Origin: Tomocerus qinae
Lineage: Eukaryota > Arthropoda > Collembola > Entomobryomorpha > Tomoceridae
Length of the DNA: 64,000 nucleotides
Direction: 5' to 3'
NCBI GenBank assembly: GCA_020055645.1
Contig: CM034547.1
Location: 50,656,909 to 50,720,908, forward strand
Position 1 is the stretch's first letter. Each line of letters starts with the position of its first letter. This document shows, in pieces, positions 22,101-32,200 of this stretch. The translations under genes were made by a program, and so were the position numbers. The notes beneath the pieces were generated by a model. That model had not been told where the DNA came from, searched no databases, and saw only the letters and a list, made by a program, of their open reading frames with translations.

Positions 22101-25100
22101 TTCGTCATTTAATGGAAACCTAAAAATTACAATTATCACGATTTAAGATTATGAAATTTTAAGTGTTTGTTTTTTACTGCTTCCAAAAATAATTTTCAAA
22201 GTATCAAACAAACTGTACCTGTGCATTTGAACACCAACAGGAGTTATACACTTGTATACTTCGCAATAAGTAGGCATTGTCACGTTTTAGCTTTATGATA
22301 CGGTGGTTTTAAAGTTAATTGTGAATGTGAAGTTCTTATAATTTAATATAAGCTAGTAATTTTGATCAGTACGACTTTATACACTGATGATTCGGAATAT
22401 ATAATGTATTGCAATGTGTAGAATAGTACAAAACACAATGTTTTATAAGATAATAAACAAACCAACAGTGAAGAAATATGTAAACAATATGAAAATAGTG
22501 TGGAAATGCGTTTAGACTAGCGCGGGGACTTCTGCCACGGCAAAAAAAAAGTTATAACACAGAGTGAATGTAAACTTCGCCTCTATCCTACTATACTTTA
22601 TTACTCTAATCATGTGACACAACTGCACTTGCCTAGCACCCAAACTTGAATGCTAGCAAGTAGTACACTTCCGAATCTCAGAAGGAGACACACGCATTTT
22701 TCGGTGCTGCTCTCCGATTTAATTAGTGCCCTAATTAAGTTACCTGTGTACTCACCTTTGAACCCCTATTAACTTACCTTACTTAGTTAGTAGTTAGACC
22801 TAGAATATGTGTGTAAAAGTGTAATATTTATTTGTACATAAATAAAAGTGTCTACACACCAAGTTGCGGCTTGCACGTTTCACCACATCATTCCTAGGAG
22901 CATGGAAAAGTAAGGAAACCGAAAATGACTCATAGCACAGCCTTATTAGCCCTCTTCATTTGGTCCTTCGAGCCGGATTACGGTAATTAACATTAATTAA
23001 AGTTAGTGCATCAACTAATTACCGTCATCAGTTACGGGAAACTGATACTGTGCCTGTGACGTCACCATCGATCGCCCATCGATGGAAGTAAGTGTTGGAC
23101 TGCACGTCCATTTTGTATATATTTCTTGTGCTACGAACTGAAGCCGAAGCTTCAGTCTCATCACTCCCCGTCTCAAGTCACTCCTGGAGTCGACTTGCAA
23201 GACACGAAGATTGGATCCCTGCATAGACAGCACGTCTCATCGCACATCACCCCTGTAAGTAAAATATATCCTTGTCTCCCTCCATCACTCAGTAGCAAGC
23301 AATGGATGCCGTTAGACAGGATAGGATGAAGCTTTACACAAGCATCACTAGGTTAGAAAATCTCTTTATTGCGTACGGCGCTACGCATGGCCTGTCAACC
23401 GACCAGCGCCACCTAGTAGAAGAAGTAGACATCCTCCGGGATGCATGCAGTAGCCTACTGCAGCAGTGTAGCCACCTCGCTATAACTGACGATGAATATG
23501 AGTCAGAAGAACCTCATTACACCGTCCTACATGATAGACTAGACAAGCTAGCTATCCACATTGAACAAAGAAAAGGAACGTCCATGGAAGAAGAATCCAC
23601 ACGGAACATCTACGGGAACATCGTGCGCGAACATCCCAAGGAACATCCACTCAGGTCATCCATCGGAGCATCCACTCACTCATCACTTAGGAGCAGCCAA
23701 GCGGAACATTCGCCGGAGTCCAAAGACGGAACGTCCACAGAAACATCCCACAGTGCGTCCTCAAGACTGAACAAGGAAGAAAAGCCTAGGAACATCCAGT
23801 CGGAACATTCGAAGGAGTCAAGACGAGCCGCAGAAACATCCGATGGAACATCCACTTTGGTGAGTAAAACTCTCACAGCCTCTAGCATTGCACATGCACC
23901 CGTGCCGAAGCACGAACTGTTAAGTGGAACTCTGCACGAGCCTCCACATCCATTTGATGTAAAGTCGTCTACTACCGTCAGTGTACGACGCGTAACTTCA
24001 GACGCACCGGCATACTCTGTGTTCAGAGTCATGCCAAGTGAAAGTGTAATTGTTCGTCTTCAGCCGCAAGACAACTCTCCACACACAAGTAAGCAGAAGC
24101 TGGAACCTACGCTTCAACGTGAACATGAACTTTTGGTGAGTAAATGCCTTACACCCATTTCTCACAAACCTATGTCCGTGCCGACGCACGCAACGACAAA
24201 AGAAACTTTGTCCGACTCGCTGCAGCCCGCAGCATTCATGCCGTCTACACCCTCCGTGCAGCCACGCACAGTGTCAGACGCATCGGCAGATTCTACGTCT
24301 AGGATCTCGCCAAGTAGTAAAAGTGATTGTGCAAGTCTTCATATACAAGACTGTTCTGTGCACCCTGCCGTGCACCATCGTGAAATTGTTTGTATTTGTC
24401 TTCTGCCACAAGACAACTCTGTGCACTCTACAGTGCAACTAAGTGAATGTGCGTTCGACTACTCGGCTACTGCAGCCAGCATCGCCTCGTACAAAGTGTA
24501 TATGACCCTCTGTATGAGCATTACACTACACGAACAGCGAACCTCATTACTGCGTCCTACATGTGCCCATGTAGGCATTAACGCACACAAGGTACAAGAG
24601 TACCACTGCAATGAAATTGAACGAAGTGTTAGTGAAACCTCGTTAGTGCGTCCTCCATACCCCTACTCGAGTTTCATCTCAACTCTTGGTGCTCGCACAG
24701 CACCCAACTCTGCACCCGTCCAGCAACAAGTCCTGGACAAGGAAAAGAAGCCACCCGACAGAAGTCCTTCAGCCGCGAGGAAGTATCTCGTCGGGCCTCT
24801 GCAAGCAAATCCTTGTACGATGCAATCTACGCATCTCCTTTCACTCGCTACGCGACAGATATGCAGCGACGTGGAAGATATAGAAAGTGCTACTCGACTT
24901 AGGTACAAGTCACTCGCACTACCGAATTTAAGTGCACGAAGTCTGCTTGCAATGGTCTGCAAGCAAGACATTCGACGACTTACGCCAGAACGGCAAATTG
25001 TGTACAGTGCTATGATGTACACATCCTACATGCATGAAATGGAACCAACGCACAAACTTCTGCTACTCAGCCACGAAGACAGTGCACACGGACTTCTCTA

Positions 25101-26168
25101 CGAAGTAACATCGATGGAGCTTACACCTGCACGGTATGTAGTTTTACACAAGCTACACAAGTCCATTTATACGATGATATCCACGCACGCCACTATGCTG
25201 AGTGACTCTACAGTCACAGTGCGCGTGCAAGTGAAATGCTATGCACCGTACGTGCATAGCATAATGAATGAACTGAACTTATGTGCTACAACCTGTCAAG
25301 CACAACTGCGCTGCATGCATGCAGCCTACAGGAACCGTCTACGAAGAAGCTACGGATGGATGGACTCTACAGGAACTGTCTGGCTGCCTCCGCCACTTTC
25401 TCCGCTCGCCATCCCCATCCAACTGCAACAACATGATATACATGCAGCAGCTTCAACTAAGGAATTGTCGAACGAGAGCATCACTACGGACTGCACGTCG
25501 CAAGTGAGCTGCTCCTCGTTACTACGGCCGGACCGGCCTACTACGTCTGTGCACACACAGCCTAGCTGCACAGACACTCAACGCTCTTCAGCTCTCACCC
25601 GCATCTGTTCGCGGGACGAACGGAATGGATGGACATCGCATTCGCCGATCGTCGCATCATTACTCCTGCACTTCACTTCTACGTCAACTGCATTGGAACT
25701 ACATGGACAGCAGATGCTCTCACAGTCTCCACTGCGGAACTACGGGACTCTCGCCGCTACACCAGTTGCACGTAAGTTTAGTATACAGTGCAATGAAAAG
25801 GAATTGTGTTTTGGTGCCTCAGCCGCACCACTAATGATGAAGGACTGGACAGACGTATCAACGCATCCTGCTCCTCAACGCAACCTGCAACTCTTTACGA
25901 CGAAGATTTTACGCATGTGGAAAACACGCTACAAGTACCACAGTGCCATGCATAATTTGTTTATGCATTGTTTCTCCATATGTCTGTATGTGTGCATAAT
26001 AATTATGATGTAATATTATGTAATATGTATCCCCCTAGACTAGATATCATAAATTGAATGTATTTGTATGTGTTGTATCTATCTAGTTTGAAATAGTACA
26101 TTTCAACGTGGGGAGAATGGAGACGCCTCATAGACTCTCCTCTAGTATAAGGACTAGAGAGGGACAGT

Positions 26169-26240
<72 letters not shown>

Positions 26241-29200
26241 GAGTTACTCCCAAAGGCCTCCTGCCACCTCCTTCCATGAGCACCATGCAAGCGACGGAAC
26301 GGACGGTCGCTTTGGCGTTAGCTCGAAACCTCCTCTCGAGTGTAGACCTTATGCATGGATGGTAGTATGAATGTACTAGGCTAATTGTGTCAATCCCCTT
26401 AGTGCGGGGTTTCCTAGTATTATGAAATATGCAATGTATGAAATGTAATGTACAATAGTGTGTAGCCTACCTACCTACCTACTTGTATTCTAATATAGCA
26501 TAGTATGTAGTTGTATTGCCCATACCTACCTATGTATATATGAATGTGTCATGTGACACAACTGCACTTGCCTAGCACCCAAACTTGAATGCTAGCAAGT
26601 AGTACACTTCCGAATCTCAGAAGGAGACACACGCATTTTTCGGTGCTGCTCTCCGATTTAATTAGTGCCCTAATTAAGTTACCTGTGTACTCACCTTTGA
26701 ACCCCTATTAACTTACCTTACTTAGTTAGTAGTTAGACCTAGAATATGTGTGTAAAAGTGTAATATTTATTTGTACATAAATAAAAGTGTCTACACACCA
26801 AGTTGCGGCTTGCACGTTTCACCACATCATTCCTAGGAGCATGGAAAAGTAAGGAAACCGAAAATGACTCATAGCACAGCCTTATTAGCCCTCTTCACTT
26901 GTTTTAAAATGATTTCAATTAGCTACTTGGTGTCTCGTCTCAGAATTGAGCTACGAGACCATATTATTTAGAAAAGTTGTGTGTTAGGTGCAGAGCAGAC
27001 ACCAAGTAGCTAAAAGGTCAAAAGGTGAAAAATTTTTTAAATGCCGCCATATCTTCGAAAAGGAGTATTTAAAAAAAGAATATTTCTGAAAAATCTTATT
27101 ATAACGTCCCCTTTCATTGGCACTCCCAACGTGAAACCAACCCCAACGTAAAAATTGTTTCCCTACCTTCAAGGTATCAAATATAGTTACAGATTACAAT
27201 TCAATAATATTTTAATGACGTTCACACCTGTTGTGTTGTGATGGTGCGATGTGAGTGAAAGCATCGCTTAAATAATTTTGATCTTAACTCAGCATACCAA
27301 AATACCAATCGTCATCAAACAATTAAAATTTTTTTTCAGGCACGTGCAAAATTACTGAGTTAGACCGATGCGAAGGGGATGCTTCAGCTAATAATAGGAA
27401 AGCAAAAATCATTGTGTTTTTCGAGTGGGATTTAAAAATGAAATGGAAAGGCAAACTTAAAGATGGAGAAAAAGTTAGCGGCACTATAGAAATTCCAAAT
27501 TTAAGCGATGAAAATTCTGTAGATGATCTCGATGTAAGTACATTGGTACTTGCTATATGTTTCATAATAATTATTTTCTAGTAACTGAATTTGGGGTGAT
27601 TGATTCATTTCATGCGATTTACTTTTTACAGATTCAATTTTTATGTGACGCTGGTAAAGATGCTGCCCAAAAAATGAAATCGGCATTGAGGAAAGAAAGC
27701 AGTAGCATAGTTAAAACCCAACTTCAAAAATATATTGACTCATTAAAAAAGGGCAAGTTTCTTTTGTCTTTTTCAAATAATCCATAGTTGATTTAAACTG
27801 ATTTGTTCCGCGAATTGTATTCTGTAGGGTAAAGGTCTAGTCTTGACTCTCCATGCCTTAAACTTAAAGGTTGTTAATATGGGGAATTTTGTTTTATTAA
27901 TTTGGAATTCGAAATTCATGTTAGAGTATAGTCAGTATTTATTTACCAAAAGTCTTCAAAACCTCTTAAAAGTGGAGTAAAGTGAGCATTTTGTTCCGGA
28001 CTTGTAGATGATAATTTTTTTTATTATAATACATTTTGTAATTATAGATTTGGCTGGAAATTATTATTTTCTAGCAAGCGTTATAAATTAAGCCACCGGT
28101 CCGAGGTATTTCCGGCCTTTCGCCATCTTTGGAAATTAAGACTTGGTGAATAAATATTATGGGCATACTCTCTGTGCACAGGCTGGGAACAAATTTTGAC
28201 GGCCAAAGTTGTTACTTTCATATTCTAATCTACTTAGTCCAAGGAAGATAGATATAATTACCGATATCCGTATTTCCATCGACATCTAGTGTTCTTGCAG
28301 ATTTTAAGTGAATTTGATGGCGGGATCCTTCGTACCATGAAGATATTCGTCACTAAACACAGTACATCACTAAATACAGTGATGAATATCTACATGCTAC
28401 GAAGAATCCCGCCATCAAATTCACTTAAAATCTGCAAGAACAATAATTAAGATTTTGATTAATAAAGTGAACACTAATTCAAATTAGGTTAGTATAATTC
28501 ATAACCCAAAATTAAAACCAACAGTAAATCAAAATAGATTGAGGTTGACTACCAAAAATCAACAGAAAATCAAAATTAATTAATATTGATTATCAAAATC
28601 AAAAGAAAATCAAAATGGATTAATTTTGAGTATCATAATCAAAAGAAAATCAAAATTGATTAATTTTGGCTATGAAAATCTAAAAAGAATCTGAAAAAGA
28701 AAAAGAAAAGTTTGGCTATAAAATTGAATATAAATGCGAAATAGATTTATTTCCGTAATCTAATAGTTATTTTCGGGTTTTATTTGCTTTACTATGAAAT
28801 CTTAAATTTTGTAGAAGCGGGGTGAAATATTTTATACTATCCCTAACAATTTATAGGAAACACAATTGAACTTTTCAATGCCCATTTTTCACTTTGACTA
28901 TCAAAATGAAGACAAAGTGAGCGCGCGGCATCTCAGCAACCAATGGACCGATTTACCCCAAAATCAATAGGGATCGTCACCAGTCCATAGGCATTGTTTT
29001 TACTAAGTTTGGTTAACTTCCGTTGTTGCGTTCGAAAGTTATCGTGGGTACGGACGGACGTACGGACAGACAGACTGTGTGGTTCTATAAGCTCGCTTCC
29101 TCAGGCGAGCTAAAACCAATTTCATAATTTTTTGAAAACTCGCCATTTTAGCTCGCCTGAATAGGGCAGCTTATAGAACCGCACAGTCTGTCCGTCCATC

Positions 29201-32200
29201 TGCCCGCCCGCCAACACTGAGGCTTTTGATGCTTTTGAAACCATTCACAAATCCTACGGCAAGCCGTAACAGAAGCTCGCCTGAGTGAAGGGGACCGTGT
29301 ACACATTTTTTGGTGGAACAATAATAGAAATACATTTATTTTGATTAGTAAATTGTTATTCAAATTAGTTCAATATTAATCTATTTTGATTTAAATAGAT
29401 TAATATTGACTATTAAAATCAACAGAAAATCAAAATAGATTAATATTGACTATGAAATTCAACAGAAAATCAAAATAGATTAATATTGACTATGAAATTC
29501 AGCAGAAAATCAAAATAGATTAATATTGACTATTAAAATCAGCATAAAATCAAAATAGATTAATATTGACTATTAAAATCAATATAAAATCAAAATAGAT
29601 TAATATTGACTATTAAAATCAACAGAAAATCAACATAGATTAACATTGACTGTGAAAATCAACAGAAAATCAAAATAGATTGATATTGACTATTAAAATA
29701 AACAAAAAATCTAAATTGACTAATATTAAGTATCAAAATAAACAAAAATCAAAGTTGATTAATATTGAGTATCAAAATCAAAAGAAAATCAAAATCGGTT
29801 AATATTGACTATCATAATGAAAAGCAATTCGAAAAATATAAATTTGACTATCAATTTGCATATAAATGCGAAATAGATTTATTTCCGTTATATAATAGGT
29901 ATTTTCCGGTTTTTTTTACTTTGTTATAAAATCTTAAATTTGGTCGAAGCGGCATTTAATATGTACTATCCCGTTAACAATCCATTGGAAGCACGTTTGA
30001 ACTTTTAATGTCCATTTAATGCCACATTTTCATTTTGACTTTCAAAATGAAGACAAAGTAAGCGCGCGGCATCTCAGCAACCTATGGACCAATGTGGCCC
30101 ATTTTCAATAGGCTTTGTCACAGGTCCATAGGCAATGTTTTTGTCAAGTTTAGTTGAAATCCATCAATGTCTTCAAAAGTTATCGTGTACACGGACGGAC
30201 GGACGGACAGACTGTGCGATTCTATAAGCTCGCTTTCTCAGGCGAGCTAAAATTGACCAAACTTGCCAAAAACATTGTTAATGGCCCTGTAGCAAACCCT
30301 ATTATTGGATTTGGTTTAAATCGTTCAATAGGTTACCTAGATATCGCGCGCTTACTTTGTCTTCATTTTGATAGTCAACGTGAAAAATGGGCTTTAAAAA
30401 GTGCAATTATTGTTAGCGCGATTGTATAAAACATTTCATGCCGCTTTTACCAAATTTAAGATTTTATAATAAAGCAAATAACACCAGAAAATAAGAGGAC
30501 GGGAAAAAGAAAAAATCTATTTCGTAATTATATTCAATTTTATATTCAAATTTACATTTGTGACATTCTTTTCATTTTGATGGTCAATATTAACCGATTT
30601 TGATTTTCTTTTCATTTTGATGGTCAATATTAACCGATTTTGATTTTCTTTTCATTTTGATACACAATTTTATATAGTCAAATTTGATTTTCTGTTGATT
30701 TTCATAGTCAACATTAATCTATTTTGATTTTCTGTTGATTTTCATAGTCAACATAAATCTATTTTGATTTTCTGTTAATTTTTGTAGACAACATTAAGCT
30801 ATTTTGATATTCTGTTACTTTTTATAGACATTAGACAACATTAATCTATTTTGATTTTCTGTTAATTTTTATAGTCAACAATAATCTATGTTGATTTTCT
30901 GTTAATTTTTATAGACAACATTAATCTATTTTGATATTCTGTTAATGTTGATAGACAACAATCATCTATGATCAATATTGATCTAGATTGAACTACTTTT
31001 CATTTTAGCAATCAAAATAAATTTATTTATACTATTATTCTACCAAAAATGTGCACACGGTCCCCTTTACTCAGGTGAGCTTTCAGGTGTCAGGTGAGGT
31101 TATGGCTTGCTGTAGGTTTTAAGTTATGACGGTTTTCTGCCTTATGTCGTTCATCTACAAATAATTTCTAAACTACTGGACTGGTGACGTCTCGCAAATG
31201 CTTTTCTATTTCTCTCACGACCCTGTTATAATTTTTCAAAATGTTTTAAAAATTTTCAAAAAACTGTTTTTTGAAATTTTTTTAGAACTATTATTAAATG
31301 CGATAAAAACGCCGATTCAAACCAATAACTCGATAAAAAATTTCGAAGATTTTCCAAAGATCAGATTTTTGTCTCTTGTGTATTTACTGTTTTCTACATT
31401 GTATTTTATTATCTTTGTCTGTAGTTGTGAAGTGCTCTCGGTTGAATTATTGGATTTTGAATTATTAGCTACCTTTAAGTTTAGCGATAATACTAATTTT
31501 TTATTATTGAATTTTGAACTATTAACTTCCTTTACCTTTAACAATAATACTAATTTAATATTATCATTATTTTAGAGTATACACAGGGCATGATTTTACC
31601 TAAAAAAGACCAGACAAGTGTGAACAGTAAATTAAGTAGTCTTACACTGGATTCATCACGTGCTGTAAGTTTCAAATTCTCGTTATCAATAAACTTGAAA
31701 CTACCAAATACCAGCGGACATGTGTTACTTAATTAGTACGTGACAACATTTATTATTTTTTTTATTAGTCAACAGCAACCAACAGTGCCGGTACCAGTAC
31801 TTCCTCGTCATCTGGAACTGGAGTAAAACTTCAATTATGTGATATAGAAAGTAAAGCGACTATGAAATGCACTGCTCAGGATGTTTTCCATGCGCTTATG
31901 AAACCCGAAGTGAGTTCCTTTCATTACATCAATTTATTGGAATATATTTTATTGGAATCAATATATTTTAATTTTACCTTTACCTCATTTAGATCATGTA
32001 ATCAATAACTCATCATACAGAATACAGATGAAATGTTAAATGCAATGCTAAAGTTTGGTACACGGTTGGATAGATAAACAACTGTATTTATTGTGAATTG
32101 ATACCAAATCAAGGGACATGACCTCGACTATCAAAGCCCTACACGTTTTTTGGAAAACTTGTAACTCCTCCGAGAATACTGGTCGTAAAATGACAAAATT

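Larger units (their letters stand above)
16511..22610 (-). mobile_element. P element inserted in the 5' LTR
   Basis: Bounded by the perfect 8-bp duplication CATGTGAC (16503-16510 and 22611-22618), the size characteristic of P elements. Without the nested Sola-like insert the element is about 3.56 kb. The extreme ends are only imperfectly inverted (AATAGACTTATAATAG / ATTAGAGTAATAAAG). A better subterminal inverted repeat, TGGCAGAAGTC-CCGCG with TAAACG inward, lies at 16576-16605 and 22509-22537, recalling the internal inverted repeats of Drosophila P. It encodes a THAP/P-type transposase on the - strand, antisense to AHSA1 and to the host LTR element. Confidence 0.88.
16071..26897 (+). mobile_element. 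Young, apparently non-autonomous LTR retrotransposon
   Basis: Flanked by the 5-bp target duplication CTTGT (16066-16070, 26898-26902). The 5' LTR (16071-22958) is split by a P element and the 3' LTR is 26118-26897. After removing the insertion both LTRs are 780 bp, and I found no difference on reading them side by side. They start TGGAGACGCC and end CTCTTCA, with AATAAA near the end. The primer-binding site is at 22961 and the polypurine tract at 26107-26117. The 3.16-kb internal region has one 903-codon ORF and no protease, reverse transcriptase, RNase H or integrase. Without inserts the element is 4719 bp. It shares its primer-binding site with the Bel/Pao relic at 6469, so a Bel/Pao helper is likely (inference). 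Sense to AHSA1. Confidence 0.9.

Noticed and set aside
23302..26013. Envelope-like protein for the LTR element ORF
   Set aside because: A hydrophobic C-terminus alone is insufficient: there is no N-terminal signal peptide, furin-like site or fusion-peptide pattern, and the ORF sits in gag position.
31198..31575. 125-aa Phe/Leu-rich ORF on the + strand
   Set aside because: AT-rich low complexity lying wholly in AHSA1 intron 4, ending at the exon 5 acceptor.
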